A DNA stretch of 15,819 nucleotides from Parachlamydiaceae bacterium (lineage in GTDB: Bacteria; Chlamydiota; Chlamydiia; Chlamydiales; Parachlamydiaceae). The translations under genes and the position numbers were made by a program. Below are positions 1 to 7,100 of this stretch, piece after piece (positions within the stretch are counted from its first letter, which is position 1; each line of letters opens with the position of its first letter). Below the pieces are notes generated by a model. That model was not told the DNA's origin. It searched no databases and saw only the letters and a list, made by a program, of their open reading frames with translations. The stretch is from the NCBI GenBank assembly GCA_003164155.1, contig PLSG01000030.1:1-15819 (forward strand), in the 5' to 3' direction.

Positions 1-10
1 AAAAGATTGG

Positions 11-40
11 CCGCAAAAGAGCGCACAGAACACCAAAAAA
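11..40. repeat. Possible edge of an A-rich dispersed repeat
   Basis: The stretch GAGCGCACAGAACACC and the A-rich bases after it resemble GAACGCACAAAGCACAC inside the palindromic element downstream of smc (7774-7791). The similarity is imperfect and short, so this may be a remnant of the same repeat family or chance in A/C-rich DNA. The window edge prevents seeing its other side. Confidence 0.25.
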
Positions 41-51
41 AGAATAGTTTT

Positions 52-249
52 AGGGAACTTTCGCGTAATATATAGCCATTCCCCTTATCTTTCCCATCTT
101 CTGCCCTATCCTCCCCATCCTGTAAATTCACCCACAATCGTATCCCTTATGAGGAGAGGGACCATGGTTGTGAGTGAATTTACAGGACGGGAAGGATTAG
201 GAAAAATGACTATTCATTGACCGAAAGTTGCTCCTGTGATGGTGAACAA
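52..249. repeat. Imperfect inverted-repeat element downstream of lpxK
   Basis: The two halves are reverse complements of each other with interruptions. AACTTTCG at 56-63 pairs with CGAAAGTT at 222-229. The inner arms, about 109-143 and 162-197, share CCTGTAAATTCAC and flanking bases. The left arm has about 20 extra bases that look like a local duplication of a CCCTATCCTCC-type run. The outer right end continues to about 249 as a sequence found again after the SNF2 gene at the window end. No protein of its own is encoded. It could be a non-autonomous mobile element or a large 3'-end structure for the lpxK transcript. Function is unknown. Confidence 0.6.
207..249 (-). repeat. Gene-end repeat, copy 1 (after lpxK stop)
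   Basis: Read on the minus strand, this begins about 14 bases after the lpxK stop. It contains TTGTTCACC, then ATCA, AGG and ACTTTCGGTCAATGA, followed by an A/G difference and TAG. The same blocks in the same order occur right after the SNF2 stop at 15774-15819. The longest unbroken match is 15 bases, and small gaps separate the blocks. In both places the repeat is sense-oriented relative to the gene it follows. Confidence 0.7.
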
Positions 250-262
250 AGCTCTTTTTCTG

Positions 263-1399
263 TTATTTAGTTTTTTTAGTGGCTTTTACAGAGGCGATGA
301 AAGCCTCCCACACCTCTTGACCTTCCACAATGCGCAAAGAGATCTGCGCCCAGGCCAGGGGCAGGGAAAGCATAATAGCTGGCTCCAATTTCACATAATC
401 CTTCTCGGTGCACACAAGCATTTGCGCACCTTGCGATTTGGCTTTTTCGGCAAAGGACTGTAAAGCTTGCAGATCTAGGGCTATATGATCTGCGGCGATC
501 AGCTCGGCGACTATTATCCCACCACAGGCTTGCAAAGCCGCGCGAAAGTGTGCCGGCTGAGCAATGCCGCAAAAAATGGCTATTTTCTTGCCCGCAATTG
601 CGCTGATCTGCTCCGCAACATTCTCACCGTGGGGTTGCGCGATCCAAAGCGTAGAAAACACTACTTGCGTCCCCATGACAGGCGCCGCAGTGTATTTTTT
701 TAGGCTGGCTTTGACTTGCCTAAAATGCGCGGCATCTTTGACGTGATTGAGCACGATCAGATGCGCGCGCGCAAATCCTTCGGGACGTTCGCGCAAAAGG
801 CCGCGCGGCAGACAGTAGCCTTGTCCAAAAGGATCATGGGCATCGACCACGACGACATCAAAGTCGCGTTTGAGTTTGCGATGCTGCAGAGCATCGTCTA
901 AAATAAGCGCATGCGCGCCGGCTTGAGTGGCCAAGGTAGCGGCTAGAAGGCGATTAGCGCCCACATACACCGTCACATCTGGCAAATTTCGCGCCAATAA
1001 ACAAGGCTCATCACCGCAAAATGCTGCATCTAGAGGTCCATTTCCGCTGCGCAACGCAAAGGGCACGGGAAGCTTTTCAGCTGGCGAGCGGTATCCTCTG
1101 GAGAGAATGGCCACGCAAAAGGTTTGCTTTAGGGCCTGGGCGAGCATCAGCGTGAAAGGTGTCTTGCCAGTTCCGCCGGCGACGATATTTCCCACGCTCA
1201 CGATCACTGCCGCATCTGGGCGAAAGGCAGACAACCACCCTCGCTGGTAGGCTAGGTTGCGGCAGGCTGCTGCAGCGCTATAGACGTGGCTGGCGGCGCG
1301 CATCATCTCCCTTAGGGCAGCGGCGGCTAATCCGGCACGCTCCCCCTTCATCACCGAAAGGCAGTAAACTTCGCAGGCCGCCCCTAGCTTGGCAAACAT
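263..1399 (-). CDS. lpxK: Tetraacyldisaccharide 4'-kinase (lipid A 4'-kinase)
   Basis: LpxK phosphorylates the 4' position of the tetraacyl-disaccharide 1-phosphate lipid A precursor at the inner face of the inner membrane. The protein has 378 residues, within the family range. The P-loop GGTGKT lies at residues 75-80 after the strand VIVSVGNIVA. Further family motifs are SRGYR (100-104), GDEPCLLA (129-136), VGANR (146-150), a DDALQHR block (168-174) and a late CTEKDYVKL segment. Most LpxK proteins have DDGFQ where this one has DDALQ. The N-terminal 60 residues form the usual amphipathic region with RNLAYQRGW. The ATG at 1399 is preceded by GAGGGG (minus strand, 1406-1411) at a spacing of 6, which overlaps the gmhA stop. 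This indicates coupled translation in a gmhA-lpxK operon. Confidence 0.93.
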   Translation of the reverse strand: MFAKLGAACEVYCLSVMKGERAGLAAAALREMMRAASHVYSAAAACRNLAYQRGWLSAFRPDAAVIVSVGNIVAGGTGKTPFTLMLAQALKQTFCVAILSRGYRSPAEKLPVPFALRSGNGPLDAAFCGDEPCLLARNLPDVTVYVGANRLLAATLATQAGAHALILDDALQHRKLKRDFDVVVVDAHDPFGQGYCLPRGLLRERPEGFARAHLIVLNHVKDAAHFRQVKASLKKYTAAPVMGTQVVFSTLWIAQPHGENVAEQISAIAGKKIAIFCGIAQPAHFRAALQACGGIIVAELIAADHIALDLQALQSFAEKAKSQGAQMLVCTEKDYVKLEPAIMLSLPLAWAQISLRIVEGQEVWEAFIASVKATKKTK

Positions 1400-1409
1400 A
1401 GCTAGCCCC

Positions 1410-1988
1410 TCAACTTAAGTTAAACAGATGGCTTTCCACCCTTTCGATGATCATGTGCATGGCGGCCATGTGCGCTTCTTGAATGCGGTCTGAAGTAGAG
1501 AATCCGTCTATCAGCAGCTCGAACTCAGCCATCCCCTTTAATGGGCCGCCGCCTTTTCCCAAAAATGCCACAGTCCTTAACCCGCGCTCTTTAGCCACTT
1601 CTACAGCCTTGATAATGTTGGGCGATTTGCCGCTGGTAGTCAGCCCAATGAATATATCGCCTGGCTGGCCAAAGGCTTCTACGCCTCTTGCAAAAATCCA
1701 GTCAAATCCCAAGTCGTTTGAAGTGCAGGTTATGTGACCGGGGTCAGCCAGGGCCAGAGCTGGCAAGGCCGGCCTGGAATGGCGGAAAAAGCCTGTGAGC
1801 TCTTCGGCAAAATGCATGGCGTCGCATAAGCTGCCGCCATTGCCGGCGATGAGCACCTTATGGCCGGTTTTAAAGCAGCTGGCCAGGGCTTGGGCAGTAT
1901 TCTCCATAAATGCTAAAGCCGCAGGGCGGCCAAGTTGCTCTAAAGCGCGTATGCTGTCGGCAATCGACTGGGTGAATAGTGAGTGCAT
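1410..1988 (-). CDS. gmhA: Phosphoheptose isomerase (SIS domain)
   Basis: GmhA converts sedoheptulose 7-phosphate to heptose 7-phosphate, the first step of ADP-heptose synthesis for the lipopolysaccharide inner core. The 192-residue length equals that of E. coli GmhA as I recall it. GNGGSLCDAMHFAEELTG (49-66) and TTSGKSPNIIKA (117-128) are classic sugar-phosphate isomerase motifs. The zinc and catalytic ligands known in GmhA map to H59, E63, Q170 and H178; the last two lie in DRIQEAHMAAMHMIIE. These residues separate it from general SIS proteins and from DiaA. The ATG at 1988 has AAGG five bases upstream on the minus strand. It ends 10 bp before lpxK, so heptose and lipid A functions are linked here. 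Confidence 0.9.
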   Translation of the reverse strand: MHSLFTQSIADSIRALEQLGRPAALAFMENTAQALASCFKTGHKVLIAGNGGSLCDAMHFAEELTGFFRHSRPALPALALADPGHITCTSNDLGFDWIFARGVEAFGQPGDIFIGLTTSGKSPNIIKAVEVAKERGLRTVAFLGKGGGPLKGMAEFELLIDGFSTSDRIQEAHMAAMHMIIERVESHLFNLS

Positions 1989-2030
1989 AAAAACCTTAAG
2001 GGGTGTTTAGATATTTGAGGCTGAGTAACT

Positions 2031-2066
2031 GGTCAGATCCCCCCGGAGGAACCGAGGGGATCTGAC
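2031..2066 (+). repeat. GATCC-type hairpin repeat, copy 1
   Basis: A near-perfect palindrome: an 11-bp stem GTCAGATCCCC (2032-2042) pairs with 2056-2066. After one C/A mismatch, an inner CGG/CCG stem closes the five-base loop AGGAA (2047-2051). A second copy lies inverted at 2148-2185 and a decayed one at 3003-3037. The exposed core GGAGGAA resembles a ribosome binding site. Confidence 0.85.
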
Positions 2067-2147
2067 AAAATGTAGTATAAAAGCTAACTTTCCTAATCCG
2101 TAAAGTGCAAAAGCTTATAGGCTCGCGTGCGTTATCTAGAAATTTCA

Positions 2148-2185
2148 GGTCAGATCCCCCGCGGTTCCTCCGGGGGGATCTGACC
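2148..2185 (-). repeat. GATCC-type hairpin repeat, copy 2 (inverted)
   Basis: This is the reverse complement of copy 1 with minor changes. A perfect 13-bp stem GGTCAGATCCCCC (2148-2160) pairs with 2173-2185. An inner CGG/CCG pair closes the loop TTCCT, with G2161 bulged. It is more intact than copy 1. It lies 149 bp before the lipoprotein start and is not followed by a clean T-run, so it is not an obvious intrinsic terminator. Confidence 0.85.
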
Positions 2186-2207
2186 CATTACGAGGCTGGT
2201 ATTTTTT

Positions 2208-2213
2208 TATAAT
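2208..2213 (+). promoter_or_regulatory. Candidate -10 box for the lipoprotein gene
   Basis: A perfect TATAAT follows a seven-T run just downstream of the hairpin element and about 120 bp before the lipoprotein start. No convincing -35 box lies at the right distance, so the assignment is weak. Confidence 0.25.
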
Positions 2214-2318
2214 CCCTTAGTTTTTAACTGTTTCGAACAAAATAATCAACCCCTATCTTTTCTGCTGCTAAGAAAGCAATCCGTCTGATATTCTGCTCGT
2301 AATTTTCCATGCCATTCT

Positions 2319-2324
2319 AGGAGG
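2319..2324 (+). promoter_or_regulatory. Strong ribosome binding site of the lipoprotein gene
   Basis: AGGAGG is followed nine bases later by the ATG at 2334. This fixes the start and suggests efficient translation. Confidence 0.8.
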
Positions 2325-2333
2325 TAAAGTTTT

Positions 2334-2993
2334 ATGTTAAAAATATGGTTATGTCTTTTCTTAGCGGTAGTCACAGTGGGATGCGGTCCAAGGTATGCCG
2401 ACTACTTTCCTTATCATGACGACGGGATGAAAAAGCCCACAGTGGCCTTACTGCCCATTACTGACCACTCGCAAAGCGCATGCGGCTGGGACTTGGCCGA
2501 CGAGCTCAATCAAGCCATCCGCTACCGCATCATGGATAACGGAGAACTCTATCTATGGCCCAAAAAAGAAGTCGCCGCCGTAGCAGATAGCCTAGGCAAT
2601 GTAGATTACTTTGGCAAAGACATTACCTGCACTAAGCAATTCTGCCCCAGTGAATTCCTGGTAGTCATGGAATTGATCGAGCACAATATCGTTCCATATG
2701 AAAAGGGCCTTATCTCCCCGCTTTATCCCTGCCGGGCAAAATCGTGCACTTGCGCCCTAACCATGAAGGTGCGTATACGCGTATTCGACATACGCGGTGA
2801 ATGCCCATCGATTGTCTTACAAGAGATCTTCCAGAGCAATCACATGATCCCTCAAGAGGGCAACTGTGTGGATTACTCCAAGGTCTGTTTTGGGATGCCA
2901 GCCTATGAGCGCACGTATTTGGCGCTAGCTCACCAGCGCATGGCCCGCGACATCGCCGAACGCCTGGAAAGCACAGCTTATTCTTGGAGATAG
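2334..2993 (+). CDS. Cysteine-rich lipoprotein, unknown function
   Basis: I do not recognise a characterised family. The 219-residue protein opens with a short hydrophobic signal and a lipobox-like VTVGC, placing the acylated cysteine at C17. It should be exported and membrane-anchored. The mature chain has nine more cysteines (50, 99, 104, 133, 138, 140, 157, 178, 185), suggesting disulfide bonds in the periplasm or outer envelope. The segment PTVALLPITDHSQS, then a helix ending LNQAIRY and LYLWPKKEV (about 35-80), looks like the strand-helix-strand pattern of TolB-N or CsgG-like lipoproteins; that is my inference. Its opening resembles chlamydial lipoproteins I recall only vaguely. It has its own ribosome binding site and stands alone between two repeat regions. 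Confidence 0.75.
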   Translation: MLKIWLCLFLAVVTVGCGPRYADYFPYHDDGMKKPTVALLPITDHSQSACGWDLADELNQAIRYRIMDNGELYLWPKKEVAAVADSLGNVDYFGKDITCTKQFCPSEFLVVMELIEHNIVPYEKGLISPLYPCRAKSCTCALTMKVRIRVFDIRGECPSIVLQEIFQSNHMIPQEGNCVDYSKVCFGMPAYERTYLALAHQRMARDIAERLESTAYSWR

Positions 2994-3002
2994 CTCACAG
3001 CT

Positions 3003-3037
3003 GTTAAGATCCCTCGGAGGAACCGGGGGAATCTGAA
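3003..3037 (+). repeat. GATCC-type hairpin repeat, decayed copy 3
   Basis: It begins ten bases after the lipoprotein stop. The core CGGAGGAACCG is identical to copy 1 and AGATCC is kept. The outer stem carries substitutions and a one-base deletion, so pairing is weaker. It has the same orientation as copy 1. It could help end the lipoprotein transcript, but there is no T-run. Confidence 0.65.
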
Positions 3038-3052
3038 TTAATTAGGACACCG

Positions 3053-3078
3053 GAACGGGCACGGACTTGGGTGCGTTC
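3053..3078. other. Weak hairpin before the membrane protease gene
   Basis: GAACGGGCAC (3053-3062) pairs imperfectly with GTGCGTTC (3071-3078). A short direct repeat GTTCAC follows. It lies within the 117-bp gap upstream of the protease gene. No role can be assigned. Confidence 0.25.
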
Positions 3079-3110
3079 ACGTTCACGAATATGTTGGATA
3101 GGGCTCTGAC

Positions 3111-4019
3111 ATGCATGCAGCTTCGACAAACGTCAGTCTAGAGCAAATAGGGCAATTCGCGCAAACCTTTGGCGTGTTTGCCTTATTTGCTTTGGTTTCG
3201 GCTAGGATAGCTTATCGCCTCAAACTCTTCAGCTTGTCGCACCTTCCACCTCGCTATGCACATCTCCCCTACTTCTCTTTCGCTATGACCCTCGGAGCTT
3301 TTGTGGCTTTTTTCGCCATCCAGTTTTTCCTTTTTCCTGGGGTGGACAAACTCATCCAATTTGCCGGCGAAAAAGCTGTGCGGTATAAAGAAGTGTGCTA
3401 TTTACTGGTCATTGCCGCGGGAATGCTAGCCTACGCCAAGCTTAGTTTGACCTCAAAGCAGTGGGCAAGCCTTTGGGGCGGCTCCTTAGAGACCGATGAT
3501 ATCCAAAGTAAGCGGGCTACATGGAAGAGCAACTTTAGATCTGCCGCAATCGGTTCCCTCAGCTGGTTGATCGCCTTCCCCACCGTCTCCGCTCTGGCCA
3601 CGGGTCTAGCCATCATTTTGGTTTTATGCGGATATTCCCCACAAGAAGTCGAGCTCGAGCAAGTGGCCATCCGACAGCTAAAGTTGGCTTTGGAATATCC
3701 CCTATCGTACTTCATTACCTCCCTGCTGATTTGCACCACAGTGCCGCTATGCGAGGAACTTCTGTTTCGGGGCTTCTTGCAAACCTGTCTAAAGCAAGCT
3801 CTGGGACGTCCAACCGCCATCATCTGCACTTCGTTGCTCTTCAGCGCCTTTCACTATTCCGCCGATCAAGGCATTGCCAACGCCATCTTGCTGACTTCTC
3901 TGTTTGCCTTATCCTGCTTTTTGGGTTTTCTTTTTGAGCGGCAGCGCTCACTGTGGGGCTCCATCGGCTTGCATGCCACTTTTAATGCCATGAGCATCTT
4001 GGCCCTCACTTTTACCTAA
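3111..4019 (+). CDS. CPBP (Abi/CAAX-type) intramembrane metalloprotease
   Basis: This 302-residue protein is mostly hydrophobic, with membrane segments near residues 18-34, 54-75, 95-110, 145-172, 198-212, 235-248 and 256-275. The three CPBP motifs are present: EELLFRGF (E215, E216, R220), FSAFH (F244, H248) and the late HATFN (H288, N292). These are the glutamate and histidine residues expected to form the active site in the membrane, as in Rce1-type enzymes. The substrate is unknown; family members cut prenylated or bacteriocin-like peptides, or act as membrane partners. AGGG at 3100-3103, seven bases ahead, is a weak ribosome binding site for the ATG. The next internal Met is at residue 59, which would remove the first membrane segment. 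It has no obvious functional link to its neighbours. Confidence 0.85.
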   Translation: MHAASTNVSLEQIGQFAQTFGVFALFALVSARIAYRLKLFSLSHLPPRYAHLPYFSFAMTLGAFVAFFAIQFFLFPGVDKLIQFAGEKAVRYKEVCYLLVIAAGMLAYAKLSLTSKQWASLWGGSLETDDIQSKRATWKSNFRSAAIGSLSWLIAFPTVSALATGLAIILVLCGYSPQEVELEQVAIRQLKLALEYPLSYFITSLLICTTVPLCEELLFRGFLQTCLKQALGRPTAIICTSLLFSAFHYSADQGIANAILLTSLFALSCFLGFLFERQRSLWGSIGLHATFNAMSILALTFT

Positions 4020-4035
4020 AAAGTGCACTTCAGCC

Positions 4036-4065
4036 TTGTAATCTGAATCCCAGATTAGGTATTCT
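4036..4065 (+). promoter_or_regulatory. Candidate smc promoter
   Basis: TTGTAA (4036-4041) and TATTCT (4060-4065) are separated by 18 bases in the 105-bp gap before smc. The match is modest, and a hairpin lies between the boxes, so this is tentative. Confidence 0.2.
4039..4057. other. Perfect 7-bp hairpin upstream of smc
   Basis: TAATCTG pairs with CAGATTA around the loop AATCC. It sits 19 bases after the membrane protease stop. It lacks the T-run of an intrinsic terminator and its stem is A/T-rich. It could still act as a weak 3'-end structure. Confidence 0.4.
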
Positions 4066-4106
4066 ATCCTCTTAACATGGTACCTTCTGTCGCTTAATCA
4101 CTTATC

Positions 4107-4118
4107 ATCCCTCGGAGG
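4107..4118 (+). promoter_or_regulatory. smc ribosome binding site within a repeat-like core
   Basis: The 12-mer ATCCCTCGGAGG is identical to 3009-3020 in the decayed hairpin copy. Its GGAGG (4114-4118) lies six bases, all C, before the TTG start of smc. It supports the non-ATG start. The ribosome binding site may derive from a hairpin repeat. Confidence 0.6.
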
Positions 4119-4124
4119 CCCCCC

Positions 4125-7100
4125 TTGAGACTCAAAAAGATTGAGATCGTAGGTTTTAAATCTTTTGCCGACAAGACCGTATTGGAGTTTAATGCCGGGA
4201 TCACGGGTATCGTAGGTCCCAACGGATGCGGCAAATCCAATATTGCGGATGCTTTTCGCTGGGTGCTGGGCGAGCAGTCGGCCAAATCGCTGCGCGGCGG
4301 AAAGATGTACGACATCATCTTTGCCGGCTCGACCAACCGCAAACCGCTGCCCTTTGCCGAAGTCTCCATCACCCTCACAGACATCCAGGGCGCTCTGCCC
4401 ATAGAATACGAAGAAGTCACCGTGACGCGCTGCCTGTACAGAGATGGCGATTCAGATTACCTCATCAACCGGCAACCTGTGCGGCTCAAAGACATCCACC
4501 ACCTCTTTCTCGACTCAGGCATGGGAAAGCAAGCCTTTTCCATTTTTGAACAAGGCAAAATCGATCAGATCATTCAACTCAACCCCAAGGAACGGCGCTG
4601 CATCTTCGAAGAAGCCGCCGGCATATTGCGCTTTTTGCAAAGAAAAAGAGAGGCTCTGCGCAAGTTAGAGCAGATGGATCTCAACATGTCGCGCGTGCAC
4701 GATATCCACCAGGAAGTGGAGAAAAACCTGGCCCTGCTCAAGATGCAAGCCGAAAAAGCCCTCTTGTACAAAGACAACAAGCACAAGCTGGAATCGCTGG
4801 AAAAGGGTTTGAGCGTCGCTAAATGGGACGCCTTGGAAAAGAAATGCCTGCCCCTCATCCAAAAGGATAAGGAACAGAAGCTTGTACTCGATCGGGAAAA
4901 CGAGCAAGGGCGCCTTTTACACGACAAACTGCAAGAAGCCAAACGCGCGCTGGAAGTTAGCGAAAAGGTCTTGCGCGTGCATAGCGAAGAAGTTTATCAG
5001 ATCCGCAGCAGCAAGGAGCTAAAAATCCAAGAGCGCCATCTCAAACAGGAAAAACACAAAGAGCTCAAGGCCAAAGAAAAAACATATCTGCGCGACTTAG
5101 AAGATAGTAAAATAGGCTACAAAAACCGTCAAAAAGAAATCGCGGAGTGCCAAAGAAAGCAAAGCGCTATGGAAAAAGAGCTGAACGCCCTGCAAAGCGC
5201 GCTGTCTAGCGACCGCAGCAAGGAGCACCACCTCGACTTAGAAGTGAGCGAACTGCGCCGCGCACAGCAAAAAGCCCAAGAAGCACAGCTTAAATTTATC
5301 CAGAAGCACAATCTCTTGGAAAACGAACTCCTCCAAAACAGTGTGCGCCTAGAAAACACCCAAGAAAAAATGGGAGCGCTGCAGCAAAAACGGGATGCGC
5401 TAGCACAACAAAAAGCAGATCTTGGCGACGATGTGGCCGAAAAACGGCAGAACCTGCAAACGGTCTCTCAATCCATCGACGGGCAAAAAGAGCACATGGT
5501 GGCCTTGGAAGAGCAGGTCGAGGAGATGCACGAACAGGCTCAAGAAGTGCAAAGAGAATTAAATAGCGTATCACAAGAGCTGCTGGAGTTCAAGGCCCGG
5601 CATAAAGCTTTGGAGCGCCTGCAGCTGGAAATGGAAGGATTTTCTCCTGGCACAAAGCGTTTGCTGCAAGAGTCAGAAAAAGAGGGCAGCCCGCTTTATG
5701 GAAAGCTGGAGGGTCTCTACACGCACATCACCCCCCAACCGGGATCTGAGCTGGCCGTGGCCAACGTCATGCGCGCTTACGCCCAGACGCTGGTAGCCCA
5801 TACCTACGAAGATTTTCGGCGCTGCATCGACTTCACCGAAAAAAATGGACTCAGCGACTTTTCGGTGATCTGCCTGGAGGGGCTGGCGCCGCCGGCTCTG
5901 CATAGAGACACAGAGCGCGCCACGCTTTTGCAAAAAGTTGCCCCGACGCCTTGCGCCGCACACTTTCTCAACAACATACTCACGGCCAAAGACTTGGAGT
6001 CGGCCCTTTCCTTGGCGTCCAAGGAGGCGCAGACCGAAATATGGACGGAGGAAGGCATGTTCGTCGACTTCCGCCGGGTGGTATACTGCACCTCGCAGAG
6101 CTATAACAACGTCTTTTTGCGCAGCGCCGAATTGAAATCTCTGGAGTCCAAACTAGCCGAAGGCGAGGCCAAAAAGAACATGCTCGAAGGGGCCATCCGC
6201 ACCATCCAGCATAAGAAAGCCACGCTCCAAGCTGAATTGGGCGAACTCGATAAGAAAATCCGCAAAGAGGAAATGAAGCTCGTCGAAGTCAACTTCGCTT
6301 TGCAGCGCGCTGCCAAAGATCTGGAAAAAGCTCATTTGGAACACCGCCAAGTGGAAAGTGAACTTCTCACCCACGCCACCTCGCTTAGCAAACTGAAGGC
6401 TTCCATTGCCGATTTGGATAGCAAGCGGCAAGAGGAAAAACACAAAGCAGAAGAGCTGCAGCAGCAGATCTTGGAAAATGAAGAAACCTTGCAAACGCGC
6501 GTCAATGACTTGCGCCTGCAGCAAAAAAGCTTAAGCTCTGTGCTGAGTACCCACCAGAAATGCGCAGACGATAACCAAGCCCTGCTGCATGCCCTCAGTC
6601 TGCTTGAGTTAAAGAATCAGCAGTCGGGCCAAAATGAGTTGCGCCTGGAAGAGGAAATCCAGTCTAACCGCGAAATGCAGGAGAAAATCGGATACTACCT
6701 CGAAAGCGCCGACCACAGTTTAACAGAAGTGGAAGAATCGCTGGCTATCGCCATCCAAAAGCACTTAGACTTGGAAAAAGGGGTGGGAGAGCGCAAAAAG
6801 GTGATTGAAACCACCGAGGCGCTCATCACCAAGGCTCTGCAAGGCATAAAAACACTTGAGAGTGAACTCCATCAGCTCAAGGTGGCCATCGCCCAGCATG
6901 CCGCCTCAGCCCAAGCCATCGAAGCGGAACTGCAAGAGCGGCATCACTTAAGCATTGCGCAAGCGCGCACAGGTGCTCAGCCCTCCGATCTGACCGCCGA
7001 GCAAATGGAGCGCCAGGTGCGCGCTTTGAGAAGCACTTTAGAAGGCGCTGGGGATGTCAATATGACCGCCATCGAAGAGTGTGAAAAGCAGCAGGAGAGG

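Larger units (their letters stand above)
2031..2185. mobile_element. Possible small palindrome-ended insertion element
   Basis: Two copies of the same 36-38 bp hairpin sit in opposite orientation, separated by an AT-rich spacer of about 81 bp (2067-2147). The whole unit is therefore an inverted repeat whose ends are themselves hairpins. This layout fits a transposase-dependent non-autonomous element or a paired REP-like unit. No target-site duplication is evident and no transposase gene is in the window, so mobility is inferred. Confidence 0.4.
1989..2333. other. Divergent intergenic region, gmhA / lipoprotein gene
   Basis: This 345-bp region separates the minus-strand gmhA-lpxK operon from the plus-strand lipoprotein gene, so it should hold promoters in both directions. 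It contains the paired hairpin element (2031-2185), a TATAAT sequence (2208-2213) and a strong ribosome binding site (2319-2324). No open reading frame with coding character was seen. Confidence 0.6.

Noticed and set aside
236..463. Plus-strand open frame opposite the end of lpxK.
   Set aside because: It overlaps lpxK on the other strand and the gene-end repeat; there are no recognisable motifs.
2148..2208. Hairpin followed by a T-run as an intrinsic terminator.
   Set aside because: The T-run begins 17 bases after the stem, and no gene ends just upstream in that direction.
2031..3037. CRISPR array.
   Set aside because: Only three hairpin repeats, in mixed orientation and with unequal spacing, and no cas genes.
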